DNA of 64,000 nucleotides from an uncultured Bacteroidales bacterium (GTDB taxonomy: Bacteria; Bacteroidota; Bacteroidia; Bacteroidales; UBA932): contig CALUPT010000007.1 of assembly GCA_944322715.1 (NCBI GenBank), forward strand, positions 1 through 64,000. Direction: 5' to 3'. The translations under genes and the position numbers were made by a program. This document shows positions 32,360 through 41,642 of the stretch, in pieces (within the stretch, counting starts at the first letter, position 1; each line of letters begins with the position of its first letter). Under the pieces are notes generated by a model. It did not search any database, was not told the DNA's origin, and saw only the letters and a list, made by a program, of their open reading frames with translations.

Positions 32360-34267
32360 TCAGAGGGAGAGTTCGAGCCACCGCGATTCCATGGTGTCGA
32401 TCAGGGAGATGATTTCCCCGATGCGTTCGGAGGCTTCCTGCAGCTGTCCGTACTGGAGTGTTCCGCTGTTGAGACTCGCTTCGAGTTCCGCCTTTTCGTT
32501 GTTGAGCGCTTCCAGATCCCTTTCGATCCGTTCCAGTTCCTTCTGTTCCTTGTAGGAAAGCTTTCTTTTGGCCGGCTTCCCGGACTCTTCCGGTTTTCCG
32601 CCGGAGAAGCCGCCGGACTTTTTCCCGTTGTTCCCGATGCTCTTTCCAGCCGGCTGCGCTTCCTTTTCATTCTCCCTTGCCCCGTTTTTCTGCCGGGCCT
32701 CGTAGTCCTTTATATATGAGCGGTATTCGCTGTAACTTCCGATGAAATCCTTGATGACCCCGTCCCCGCAGAATATGAAAAGATGGTCGACGAGCCTGTC
32801 GAGAAAATGCCTGTCATGGGAGACGATGATGAGCGTGCCGCCGAACTCCTTCAGGTATTCTTCCAGAATGTTGAGGGTGACGATATCCAGGTCGTTTGTG
32901 GGCTCGTCCATTACCAGCAGGTTGGGCTTCTGCATCAGTATTGTCAGGAGGTATAGCCGTCTTCTCTCCCCGCCGCTGAGCCTGCCGACCCTGTTGTTGA
33001 GCATGTCATGGGGAAAGAGGAACCTTCCGAGCAGGGAAGTGTCGTTTACAATGTCCAGTACCGTGTCATCCGGGCTGAACTCCATTCCGGTCTGCCTGTA
33101 ATATCCTATTTTCAGGGATTCCCCGCGTTCGATTTTTCCGTAGAGCCTTCCCCTGGTCGGCATTCCATCCGGTTTCATGTCTGCTCTCCCGCCGGTTTGC
33201 CGCGGGTCACCCTCCATGTATTCCACCATGTCGGGGGTGTAGCTGCCGGTGAGGAGATTGATGAAAGTGGATTTTCCCGCTCCGTTCCTGCCGACGATTC
33301 CGACTTTCTCGTATCTCTGGAAATTGTAGGTGAACCGGTCGAGATAGCATTTGTCCCCGTAATAGAAACTGACATCCTTGCAGTCGATGACCTTTGAGCC
33401 GAGATATGTCCTGCCCCGGACATCCTCCATCGATATCTGTTTGTCCCTGTATGCCTGCTCCGCCCTGTCCTTCAGTTCATGGAAGGCATCGATACGGTAT
33501 TTCGCCTTTCCGGTACGGGCCTGCGGCGTGCTGCGCATCCATTCCAGTTCCCTGCGCAGAATGTTCCTGACCTTGTCTGTCTCGGCGTTGTAGTTGGAGA
33601 TGCGTTCGCTGCGCTTTTCAAGATAGCCCGCGTAGTTTTCCCTGTAGATGAACAGCTGTCCGCGGTCGAGTTCCATTATGGTGTTGCATACCCGGTCCAG
33701 GAAATATCTGTCATGGGTCACCATCAGCAGGGTGCATCTCGACCTGCTCAGGTATCCCTCAATGAATTCTATCGCATCAATGTCCAAATGGTTGGTCGGC
33801 TCGTCCATGATGAAGAAGTCCGCCTCGCTGGCAAGCATTTCCGCGATTGCCACCCTTTTGACCTCACCTCCTGACAGTTCTTTCATTTTCTGCCCGGAGT
33901 CCGGAAGCCCCAGGCTGGTAAGGAAGGTCCGCACCTTACGTTCGTATTCCCAGAGATGCTCCTCGTCCATCTTCTCCGTGAGGGATGAACTGTGGTCCAT
34001 TATCTGTCCGAAAATGTCTTTTTCCGGGTCGAAGTCGTATTCCTGTTCGAGAAACGATATCCTGATGTCTTTCAGGAACGTGATCTTTCCTCCGGAATCC
34101 GACTTGTCCTTGCCGGCGAGGATCCGCAGCAGGGATGTCTTTCCGGTGCCGTTCGGCGCGATCAGGGCAATCTTGTCACCTTCGTTGATGTTGAATCCTA
34201 TGTTTTCGAACAGGACTTTCGGTCCGTAGGATTTGGATATGTTCTCGATCTGAAGATAGCTTGGCAT
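32360..34267 (-). CDS. ABC-F family ATPase (Uup/EttA-like)
   Basis: The protein is about 635 residues from the ATG at 34267 (MPSYLQIENISKSYGP). Two ABC ATPase cassettes without membrane segments are present: Walker A APNGTGKTSL and RNGAGKST, signature LSGGEVKR and LSGGERRR, Walker B IMDEPTNHLD and VMDEPTNDLD. The linker EWMRSTPQARTGKAKYR is the ABC-F motif. The C-terminal coiled coil (ELERIERDLEALNNEKAELEASL) matches Uup-type proteins. ABC-F proteins act on ribosomes or, in Uup, on DNA. An upstream ATG (34300) would overlap the trkA stop and is unlikely. Confidence 0.9.
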   Translation of the reverse strand: MPSYLQIENISKSYGPKVLFENIGFNINEGDKIALIAPNGTGKTSLLRILAGKDKSDSGGKITFLKDIRISFLEQEYDFDPEKDIFGQIMDHSSSLTEKMDEEHLWEYERKVRTFLTSLGLPDSGQKMKELSGGEVKRVAIAEMLASEADFFIMDEPTNHLDIDAIEFIEGYLSRSRCTLLMVTHDRYFLDRVCNTIMELDRGQLFIYRENYAGYLEKRSERISNYNAETDKVRNILRRELEWMRSTPQARTGKAKYRIDAFHELKDRAEQAYRDKQISMEDVRGRTYLGSKVIDCKDVSFYYGDKCYLDRFTYNFQRYEKVGIVGRNGAGKSTFINLLTGSYTPDMVEYMEGDPRQTGGRADMKPDGMPTRGRLYGKIERGESLKIGYYRQTGMEFSPDDTVLDIVNDTSLLGRFLFPHDMLNNRVGRLSGGERRRLYLLTILMQKPNLLVMDEPTNDLDIVTLNILEEYLKEFGGTLIIVSHDRHFLDRLVDHLFIFCGDGVIKDFIGSYSEYRSYIKDYEARQKNGARENEKEAQPAGKSIGNNGKKSGGFSGGKPEESGKPAKRKLSYKEQKELERIERDLEALNNEKAELEASLNSGTLQYGQLQEASERIGEIISLIDTMESRWLELSL

Positions 34268-34304
34268 GGCTCCTGTGAAATTGGCCCCTCTCGTGGGCAT
34301 TGCC

Positions 34305-35663
34305 TTATCTGAACATCCTGTCGACTTCCTTTACGGCTTCCGGGAGGGCGAACACCGCCACCCTGTCGTATGCCTTTATCTCCGTGTCTCCGACGGCTAT
34401 GAGAGATTCGTTCCCCCTTATGACACCTCCGATGATGGCATTTTTCGGGAATTCTATATCCTTGAGCTTGCCTTTGGTTATCAGACTGTTCGGAGCTACG
34501 ATGAATTCGATGACCTCGGCATTCGTGCCGCTCATGTACTTGATGAACCTGACCTTGTTGCTGAGGGTGAACTTGAATATCCTGCCGGCGGTTATGAGCT
34601 TCTTGTTGATTACCGCATCCACTCCCATGCTCTCGGCGAGGCGGATATATTCTATGTTCTCCACTTCGGCTATGGTCCTGCCGATGCCGAGCCTTTTTGC
34701 GGCCACGCAGGCAAGTATGTTGGTCTCGGTGCTGCTCGTGACCGCCACGAAGGCATCATAGTCTCGGATGGACTCTTCCAAAAGCATGTCGGAGTTGCGC
34801 CCGTCCCCGTTCACCACAATCACGTTGTTCGGCAGCTTTTCGGACAGTTCCAGGCATTTGTCCTTGTTCAGTTCGATGATCTTGATGGTGTCGATTTCCC
34901 TGCACATCATTTTCGCTACCATCTCTCCAATGGGGCCGCCGCCGAGAATCATCAGCCTGTTCACCTCGATGTTGTGCTTGCCGATATATTTCATCAGGGA
35001 CTCTATGCCTTCACGTTTGGAAATGATGAAGACAAGATCGTGATACTTGAACTTGGTGTCGTATTTCGGAATGATGGTGGTGTTGTTCCTGGAGATGGCA
35101 ACTACCCTGAACTTCAGGTCATCCGTACTCGCGGCCTGGCTGAAGTCGATCAGCTTGGTGTCGATGATAGGGGAGTCCTCGTCCAGCTTGAACACGGCCA
35201 TCTGCAGGCGTCCCCTTGCGAAGTCCATGGAATCGGTTGAGGCAGTCCTTTTCAGCAGATCGTATATTTCTCCGGCAGCGATCTTTTCGGGATAGAACAT
35301 GAGGTCTATGCCCATTTCCGTGAAAAGGAACTTGTTCTCGTAGGTGAGGTATTCTTCGTTGTCTATACGGGCGGTTACCTTCTTACTCCCGAGCCTTTTG
35401 GCAAGGAGGCAGCTGACGATGTTGACATCCTGCGATGCAGATGGGTTCACCGCGATGAAAAGGTCCGCATCTTCGCATCCGGCCTCCTTGAGCACCTCTA
35501 TCGAAGATGGGTTGCCGGTGACTGTGATGACATCCGAACTGGCTGCCAGTGCCTCGAGCCTCGATGGTTCGCTGTCTATGACCGTTATGTCGTTGGACTC
35601 GTTGCTCAGCATCTTTGCCAGATGCGAGCCGACTTCCCCTGCTCCTGCTATTACTATTTTCAT
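34305..35663 (-). CDS. trkA: Trk system potassium uptake protein TrkA
   Basis: The 452-residue protein has two tandem RCK units, each with an NAD-binding Rossmann domain (VIAGAGEVGSHLAKML at the start, LMILGGGPIGEMVAKMM near residue 238) and an RCK_C domain (SPIIDTKLIDF..., NSLITKGKLKDIEFP...). It gates the TrkH/TrkG potassium channel in response to nucleotides. The channel gene is not adjacent. It lies between the GT2 gene and ABC-F gene on the - strand, with 54 and 37 bp gaps. Confidence 0.93.
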   Translation of the reverse strand: MKIVIAGAGEVGSHLAKMLSNESNDITVIDSEPSRLEALAASSDVITVTGNPSSIEVLKEAGCEDADLFIAVNPSASQDVNIVSCLLAKRLGSKKVTARIDNEEYLTYENKFLFTEMGIDLMFYPEKIAAGEIYDLLKRTASTDSMDFARGRLQMAVFKLDEDSPIIDTKLIDFSQAASTDDLKFRVVAISRNNTTIIPKYDTKFKYHDLVFIISKREGIESLMKYIGKHNIEVNRLMILGGGPIGEMVAKMMCREIDTIKIIELNKDKCLELSEKLPNNVIVVNGDGRNSDMLLEESIRDYDAFVAVTSSTETNILACVAAKRLGIGRTIAEVENIEYIRLAESMGVDAVINKKLITAGRIFKFTLSNKVRFIKYMSGTNAEVIEFIVAPNSLITKGKLKDIEFPKNAIIGGVIRGNESLIAVGDTEIKAYDRVAVFALPEAVKEVDRMFR

Positions 35664-35717
35664 GATCCTCTCCTGTCAGTTAAGGCTTTGATGCCTGTCC
35701 CGGTTGCAATCCCCGGC

Positions 35718-36878
35718 TCAAATGCCCGAACGTATCATCTTGAAAATGTCCTTCCTGTATATCAGGGCTTTCGGGACGATCCATCCGGGATACATGCCTG
35801 CCACTCCGGCTATCTTTCCCTTTTCGATGAGATATCGCTCTATCTCCTCTCCGGAGACTTCCCTGACTGACCTCCGGTAGTCCCTGTGCGCCCTTATCAC
35901 GGCCTTGAAATACCCGAACTTGAAGGTTATCAGATAGATCAGTGCAGCGCATCCATCGAGCAGCATCCTTATGAATATCGTCTTCCTTGCCTGCCTGATG
36001 CCGGTACCGGCGGCCTCTGCCGCAATCTCCTCCGCCTCGCTCTCATCCCCCTCCATCTGTGCCCCTTCCGGCTCTATGTAGTTGTCGTTATAGTATTCGA
36101 GAGCGTATGTCTTTGCCAGATTGTTGCTCAGCATCAGAAGGTTGTTGCGGTAGTTCAGCTCCAGTTTCCATGGGGAGCCCTTCGGCAGAGTCCCTCCTCC
36201 GACATGATATACCGTGGAGTCGGGGATGACTGTGACAAGGTATCCTTCGAGCTGTATCCTCCAGCACAGGTCTATCTCTTCCTGATGGGCAAAGAAGCGG
36301 TTGTCGAACCCTCCGATCCTGTGGAACAGTTCTGCCCTTACCATGAGACACGCGCCGCTCGCCCACAGCACATCGGCAGGTTCATCGTACTGTCCGAAAT
36401 CCTTTTCGGTCCAGTCGAGGACGCGGCCGCGGCAGAAAGGATAGCCGTATCTGTCGATATAGCCTCCTGCCGCCCCTGCGTATTCGAACATCTCCCTGTC
36501 CTTCCATGAATGCAGTTTCGGGGCGCATGCACCGCAGAGAGGATGTGTGTCGATGTATTCTTCCAATGGGGCAAGCCAGCCGTCGCTGACCTCGATGTCA
36601 GAGTTGATGAGCAGATAATATTGCGCATCTATCTGCTTCAGGGCTTTGTTATAGCCTCCGGCGTATCCGTAGTTCCTGTCGAAGACTATGGTCCTGATCT
36701 CCGGAAAATTCTCCCTGAGCCATTCCATGGAGCCATCCGTGGAGGCGTTGTCGGCAATGATGACACGGTTGTCCGCAGATGTGCCCGTCCCTGCGCCGAT
36801 GGAGTCCACGAGTCCCGGAAGAAACCGTTTGAGATATTCCTTCCCGTTCCAGTTCAGTATTACTATGGCAGTCTTCAT
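35718..36878 (-). CDS. Family 2 glycosyltransferase
   Basis: The 386-residue protein starts with the GT2 fold signature TAIVILNWNGKEYLKRFLPG. It contains ADNASTDGSMEWL, the metal-binding LLINSDIEV (DxD-like region), and the acceptor-side FFAHQEEIDLCWRIQ. This matches rhamnosyl/galactofuranosyl-transferase-like (WbbL/GlfT type) members. The C-terminal third has a hydrophobic membrane-associated helix (AALIYLITFKFGYF). The stretch GAQMEGDESEAEEIAAEA is an acidic insertion. It probably builds a cell-surface polysaccharide. Upstream is the EamA transporter gene (30 bp). Confidence 0.85.
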   Translation of the reverse strand: MKTAIVILNWNGKEYLKRFLPGLVDSIGAGTGTSADNRVIIADNASTDGSMEWLRENFPEIRTIVFDRNYGYAGGYNKALKQIDAQYYLLINSDIEVSDGWLAPLEEYIDTHPLCGACAPKLHSWKDREMFEYAGAAGGYIDRYGYPFCRGRVLDWTEKDFGQYDEPADVLWASGACLMVRAELFHRIGGFDNRFFAHQEEIDLCWRIQLEGYLVTVIPDSTVYHVGGGTLPKGSPWKLELNYRNNLLMLSNNLAKTYALEYYNDNYIEPEGAQMEGDESEAEEIAAEAAGTGIRQARKTIFIRMLLDGCAALIYLITFKFGYFKAVIRAHRDYRRSVREVSGEEIERYLIEKGKIAGVAGMYPGWIVPKALIYRKDIFKMIRSGI

Positions 36879-36908
36879 AATCCAGAATGCAAATATAATA
36901 AGAAATTC

Positions 36909-37913
36909 CTATCTTGAGCCGAGCCAGATGAAGACCATGCCCGCAAGGATGAACGCCAGGTCGAGCGCTTTCGCTTTCAGGTTGCGTTCCCTGAACAGCA
37001 GGGCTCCGCAGAGGAAAGAGATTATCACTGAGCCTCTTCTGACTAACGAGACTACTGAAATCATGGAGTCCGGCTGGTTCAGGGCCGAGAGATAGGCGAA
37101 GTCGGCGGCCGAAATGAAGATGGATATGAACGGAATCGCCATGCTCCAGTGGAACGGGGTGGTCATCTTCCTTTTGGGAAGCCACAGTATCAGTATCACC
37201 GCACCCATCATGATGAACTGGTAGAAATTGTACCAGCTCTGGACGAACATCGGACCGAGCATGCCCATTATGTATTTGTCATACAGGCCGCTCAATGCTC
37301 CGGCGATTGTGGCCGCGGCGATGAACCATATCCATCTGTTGTGGGAGAAATCCACGTTTTCCCTTTTGCTCGAACGGCTCAGGAGAAAGAGCGACACCAT
37401 TGCCAGGATGACGCCGGCCCACTGCCATGCGTTGAGCCTCTCCCCGAACAGGAGCATTGCCCCGACCAGCACGAGTATGGGACGGGTGGCGTTTATCGGG
37501 CCGACTATGGTTATCGGCAGGTGTTTCAGACCGAAATAACCGAATATCCAGGAAGTCAGGACTATGCAGGATTTGAGGATTACGAGCAGATGGGCTTTCA
37601 GCAGAGGGTGGGAGTCCATGTATCCTGCCAGCCCTGCGGCTCCGGCTGATGAAAGTCCGTCGCCCTTTAGTATCCGCGCGGCTTCCCCTGACGTCTCCGG
37701 ATGTCCCGCGAACGGGCTGCTGTCAAGGATTGTCCCTGCAAACCAGCCTGTCCCCGCGATGGAATCGATTATGAAAGGGGAGAATATGAGTGTGGAGAAA
37801 AATGTATTGAGAAGCAGCACCGGAAGGACAGCGTTGTTTTCCAGTGCCGCTTTTTTCGATGTGTCATAGAAGCCGAGCAGGGCGGCCGAGACAAATGCGA
37901 GCAGCAGCCACAT
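36909..37913 (-). CDS. EamA/DMT-family transporter
   Basis: The 334-residue membrane protein has about ten predicted helices in two EamA repeats, the second ending with VSLVRRGSVIISFLCGALLFRERNLKAKALDLAFIL. A polar insertion (IAGTGWFAGTILD...LSSAGAAGLAGY) sits in the first repeat between helices 2 and 3. DMT exporters move small metabolites such as amino acids or nucleotide sugars; the substrate here is unknown. It begins 3 bp after the slyD stop and so is almost certainly cotranscribed with it. Confidence 0.82.
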   Translation of the reverse strand: MWLLLAFVSAALLGFYDTSKKAALENNAVLPVLLLNTFFSTLIFSPFIIDSIAGTGWFAGTILDSSPFAGHPETSGEAARILKGDGLSSAGAAGLAGYMDSHPLLKAHLLVILKSCIVLTSWIFGYFGLKHLPITIVGPINATRPILVLVGAMLLFGERLNAWQWAGVILAMVSLFLLSRSSKRENVDFSHNRWIWFIAAATIAGALSGLYDKYIMGMLGPMFVQSWYNFYQFIMMGAVILILWLPKRKMTTPFHWSMAIPFISIFISAADFAYLSALNQPDSMISVVSLVRRGSVIISFLCGALLFRERNLKAKALDLAFILAGMVFIWLGSR

Positions 37914-37916
37914 AGA

Positions 37917-38606
37917 CTACTCCTTATGTCCGCAGCATCCTCCTTCGTGTCCCTCTCCGTGTCCTTCGCCGTGACAGCAGCCTTCGTGACCTTCGCCCTT
38001 ACCGTGGTGGCAATGGCCTTCGCCGTGTCCTCCGCAGCATCCTCCTTCGTGTCCCTCTCCGTGTCCTTCGCCGTGTCCTTCTCCGTGACCTCCGCAGCCT
38101 CCGTGGCATCCGCAGTTGCTCCGGACATATTCCCCGTGCAGCCCCTCTGCCAGTTCCTTTTCCGTGGCATCCCTGACAGTCAGGATCTTGCCGGAGAAAT
38201 TGAGTGTCTTGCCCGCCATTGGGGAGTTCAGGTCTATCTTCACGGAATCATCGCTTACCTCCAGAATGATGCCTGGCACTACACCTCCTGCCTTGTTTAT
38301 CAGAGGGATGCGGTTTCCGACGACCATCAGGTCTTCCCGGAGTTCCCCGTTCACCTCGAAAGCCGCCTTCGGCAGGTCTATCACCCTGTCAGGGTCAATT
38401 TCCCCATATCCCTCTTCCGGAGTAAGGGTGAACCTGAACCCGTCTCCCGGTTCCAGTCCCTCTATGTTCTTCTCGAATTTTTCAAGAAGGGTCCTCGTGC
38501 CGTGTATATAGTCGAGCGGCCTTTCTTCCGGACATCTGTCCACTGTATGTCCGTCCACTTCCAGCTCGTATGCGAGCTCTACTACCTTATTCTGTCCTAT
38601 TTTCAT
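37917..38606 (-). CDS. slyD: SlyD-type FKBP peptidyl-prolyl isomerase with a His/Cys-rich tail
   Basis: From ATG 38606 (MKIGQNKVVELAYELEVDG) the 229-residue protein has a split FKBP domain with an inserted flap (EEGYGEIDPDRVIDLPKAAF), as in SlyD. It acts as a prolyl isomerase and chaperone. The tail from about residue 163 to the end is built of HGEGHGEGHEGGCCG-like repeats with 14 His and 10 Cys in about 66 residues. SlyD tails bind nickel and other metals for hydrogenase or urease maturation. Upstream extension of the frame to 38771 would run over the pmbA 3' end and lacks homology. Confidence 0.9.
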   Translation of the reverse strand: MKIGQNKVVELAYELEVDGHTVDRCPEERPLDYIHGTRTLLEKFEKNIEGLEPGDGFRFTLTPEEGYGEIDPDRVIDLPKAAFEVNGELREDLMVVGNRIPLINKAGGVVPGIILEVSDDSVKIDLNSPMAGKTLNFSGKILTVRDATEKELAEGLHGEYVRSNCGCHGGCGGHGEGHGEGHGEGHEGGCCGGHGEGHCHHGKGEGHEGCCHGEGHGEGHEGGCCGHKE

Positions 38607-38674
38607 GACTGTCTGTCTTTTTGTCAAACCTGTACGGACCGTTTGCCGGTCCTTTCCCGTTCCGTATGGAACCG

Positions 38675-40096
38675 TCATCCCGAAAAGTCCACATTGCCGA
38701 ACGCAAGCGTGGGTATCTGCCAGCGGGTCCCTTCCCTCGCATCCGCCCCTGCCGCAATGACTGATTTCCACAGTGACACCATGTCGCCGGTTATCAGCAT
38801 TTCTTTTACAGGTGCGGCAATCTTCCCATTCTTGAAGAAGAACCCTTCCACACCGTAGGAAAAATATCCGGTGGCACGGTTGTAGTTCCCTCCGTTGAAT
38901 CCTGTCACGAGGATACCTTCCCCGGCCGCTTCGAGAATGGTCTGCAAATTTATGTCATTTTCTTCATATTCCAAACCGCCCGCGAGACTCCGGCTTATGA
39001 AAGGGCGGATTACCGGTATGGACGGCCCGTCCACTGTGGGCGGAATTCCCAGCATGCCGGAATAATACGTGTTTATGAAATACATTTCCACCCTGCCGTT
39101 CCTGATGATGTCCGTTTCTGCTGTAGCTGCGCCTTCCGTGTCGAACAGTCTGGCTCCGGCCTGCCCTTTTCTCCAGGGCCTGTCGCTTATCGTCAGTTCA
39201 TCGGGAAAGATCTTCTGACCTGCGGAACCTTCGAGGAACGAGTTCTTCTGCTGGATTGCGGAGCCGTTCAGCGCATTGAGCAGAGGAGCCGCCAGCCTTG
39301 AGCTGCATCTGCTGTCCACTACCATGGTGAACCGTCCTCCTTCGCGTCTTGCCGCTCCGATCTGCGCTGCGGCTTCGGACAGTGCGGCAGGGGAGCATTC
39401 CCGTATCCTTATCCTGTCCCGGTGCGGAGAAGCCGTCCACCAGTAGCCGCTGTACCTGTCTCCTTTGTTGTCCCGTATCGTCAGTTCCGACCAGAACGAG
39501 AACGATGTCTCCGTATGCCTGCCCTCGAATCCCTGCGAGTCCGTCATGTAGCAGTCATCTATCGAGTCAGAATATTCGCATTCTTCCGATATTATCCCGT
39601 ATCCTCCGTCCTTTCCCGTCTTTCCGAAGATCGCTCCGGAGAGGGCTGCGCTGATCCTGTCTTCGGGGGAAATGCCCTCGTACGAGCAGTCGTAAAGCCC
39701 GGGTTCGCGTCCGGTGATGGCATTGCGCGCATATCTGGACGGGTCAGGAAGTTTTCTGCAGTTGTCCGGGGCCAGCAGTCTTGTGCGTTCTATGGCTTTC
39801 AGTATGAAAGCCTCGGTCCCCCCGGCACAGAACCTGTTGGTGGAATACGTGCCGTATCTGCCATCCACGAAAAGATGCATGTAAAGCGACCTGTCCGCAT
39901 TCCTGCTGACCTTGTCCACCTCCCCGTTCAGCAGCTGTACCGAGTTGAGCACGTTCTTGCTGACAGACACCCTTGCCTGCGATGCCCCTGAAGATATGGC
40001 GAATTCCATACAGTGCCTTGCTGCGGATATTTCCTCCGGGGTTATCCCGGAAAATCCCCTGCCGCCGTCCATCAGTATTTCCTGTAAATCCTTCAT
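38675..40096 (-). CDS. pmbA: PmbA/TldE-family component of the TldD/TldE protease
   Basis: The protein is about 473 residues. The ATG at 40096 (MKDLQEILMDGG) is chosen over an in-frame GTG. It carries the PmbA/TldE-type N-terminal AARHCMEFAISSGASQARV, and FTMVVDSRCSSRLAAPLLNAL in place of TldD's metal-binding HExxxH. The C-terminus has GVEGFFFKNGKI and GDMVSLWKSV. TldE lacks the zinc motif and pairs with TldD to form the active heterodimer. It lies 37 bp downstream of tldD on the same strand, the usual arrangement for these partners in Bacteroidota. Confidence 0.9.
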   Translation of the reverse strand: MKDLQEILMDGGRGFSGITPEEISAARHCMEFAISSGASQARVSVSKNVLNSVQLLNGEVDKVSRNADRSLYMHLFVDGRYGTYSTNRFCAGGTEAFILKAIERTRLLAPDNCRKLPDPSRYARNAITGREPGLYDCSYEGISPEDRISAALSGAIFGKTGKDGGYGIISEECEYSDSIDDCYMTDSQGFEGRHTETSFSFWSELTIRDNKGDRYSGYWWTASPHRDRIRIRECSPAALSEAAAQIGAARREGGRFTMVVDSRCSSRLAAPLLNALNGSAIQQKNSFLEGSAGQKIFPDELTISDRPWRKGQAGARLFDTEGAATAETDIIRNGRVEMYFINTYYSGMLGIPPTVDGPSIPVIRPFISRSLAGGLEYEENDINLQTILEAAGEGILVTGFNGGNYNRATGYFSYGVEGFFFKNGKIAAPVKEMLITGDMVSLWKSVIAAGADAREGTRWQIPTLAFGNVDFSG

Positions 40097-40133
40097 GACT
40101 GCCACTTCTGATTGTTTACATGAACCTGCACCG

Positions 40134-41642
40134 TCATTCTCCTCCCACCACTAAGGAACTGACGAGTACGGTAGGTATGCCGACCGATACCGGTACATTC
40201 TGTTCCTTGCCGCAGGTCCAGGTCCCCTCGTCTATCCTCAGGTCATTGCCGACCGCCGTGATTCTTGACAGGGCTTCCGGACCGTTCCCTATTACATTTA
40301 TATCCTTGACAGGGGCCGTGAGCCTGCCGTTTTCGATAAGATATCCGCTCTTTACATAGAAGGTGAAGTCCCCTTCCCCGATCCTGACCTGGCCGTTGGA
40401 GAATTCATCCACATAGATGCCGTGCCTTACCGATGCTATGATGTCGTCCGGGTCGGCGTCCCCTGATTCCATATAGGTGGAGCGCATTCTCGGTATCGGA
40501 TTGAACCTGAATGATTCCCTCCTGCCGTTTCCGGTGGGGGAGACCCCGAAGAAGGATGCGCTTATCCTGTCGTGCAGGTAGGATGAGAGTATGCCATCCT
40601 CCACCATGTAGGTTTTCTGGCCCGGTACCCCTTCATCATCGAAGTTCAATGCCCCCCTGTTGCCTGGCAGCGTGCCGTCATCTGCTATGCTGATGCCGGG
40701 GCTGCATATCCTGCGGCCGATTTTGCCCGAAAAGATGGACTGTCCCTTGCGGTTGAAGTCCGCCTCGAAGGCATGTCCCATCGCTTCATGGAGGAGTATC
40801 CCGGATGCCCCTGCACCCATCACGACAGGCATTTCGCCTCCTTTCGGCCTGCGGGCATCGAACCTTGCATCCATACCTTCCACGACCTTGCATGCAAGCC
40901 TGTCCGCCACTTCTTCCGAAATCATGTCCGCCCCGAACCTGTGGCTCCAGGATGCCGTGCCGTTTTCGGTCTTCCCGTTCCGGGAGAAGACCGCCGTGAC
41001 CGTAATGCTGCACATGGGCCTGCTGTCTGCGGTCAGTTCCCCCATCGAGTTGAACATCATTATATAGCTCTGGTAATCTGCAAGATGTACCATGACTTTC
41101 ACTACGCTGCCGTCCTTGCTCCTGACAGATGCATCTATCCTTTTGAGCAGCGGGAGGAACTTCCCGTGATCCTCCTTGTCCCATGTACGGACGACAGGGT
41201 ACAGGTCCTGATGTAACCGTTTGTCCATGTATCCTCCGGCCTCAGGGTTCCCGATGCCGTCCGGCCGTATGCCCTTTTCCATGACAGAAGACCGGCCCGT
41301 CCTGCCGCGGCCCGTCTCTATGGCCGGAATCCTCTCCTGCCTGCCGCGCCCTCCGGCTATGGAGGATGCGGCCCGTGCTGCAGCCAGCATGTCTTTCAGC
41401 CCGGTGCTTTCCGAATAGGCATATCCCGTCTTCTCTCCGTCAAGTACGCGGATGCCCACGCCGAAATCCTCGTTGTAGCTTCCATCGTTGACTTCACCAT
41501 CCTTCAGAAGCAGGTCATTGTAGATGGTGTATTCAAAATACAGGTCGCACCAGTCGCCTCCCGAGGACAGCCCTGCGGAAACCGCCTGTTCCATCTGCGC
41601 CCTGTCAGTCCTGAAAATATTGAAGAAATCTTCCTGATTCAT
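40134..41642 (-). CDS. tldD: Metalloprotease TldD
   Basis: The 502-residue protein carries the catalytic HExxxH motif in LLHEAMGHAFEADF, followed by SIFSGKIG. The substrate-cleft strands (GALNFDDEGVPGQKTYMVEDG) and the C-terminal zinc-ligand Cys region (GTWTCGKEQNVPVS) are also typical. With PmbA (TldE) it forms a protease that unfolds and digests short peptides. In E. coli it matures microcin B17 and degrades the CcdA antitoxin. Its start overlaps the stop of the zeta-like gene by 4 bp. Confidence 0.93.
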   Translation of the reverse strand: MNQEDFFNIFRTDRAQMEQAVSAGLSSGGDWCDLYFEYTIYNDLLLKDGEVNDGSYNEDFGVGIRVLDGEKTGYAYSESTGLKDMLAAARAASSIAGGRGRQERIPAIETGRGRTGRSSVMEKGIRPDGIGNPEAGGYMDKRLHQDLYPVVRTWDKEDHGKFLPLLKRIDASVRSKDGSVVKVMVHLADYQSYIMMFNSMGELTADSRPMCSITVTAVFSRNGKTENGTASWSHRFGADMISEEVADRLACKVVEGMDARFDARRPKGGEMPVVMGAGASGILLHEAMGHAFEADFNRKGQSIFSGKIGRRICSPGISIADDGTLPGNRGALNFDDEGVPGQKTYMVEDGILSSYLHDRISASFFGVSPTGNGRRESFRFNPIPRMRSTYMESGDADPDDIIASVRHGIYVDEFSNGQVRIGEGDFTFYVKSGYLIENGRLTAPVKDINVIGNGPEALSRITAVGNDLRIDEGTWTCGKEQNVPVSVGIPTVLVSSLVVGGE

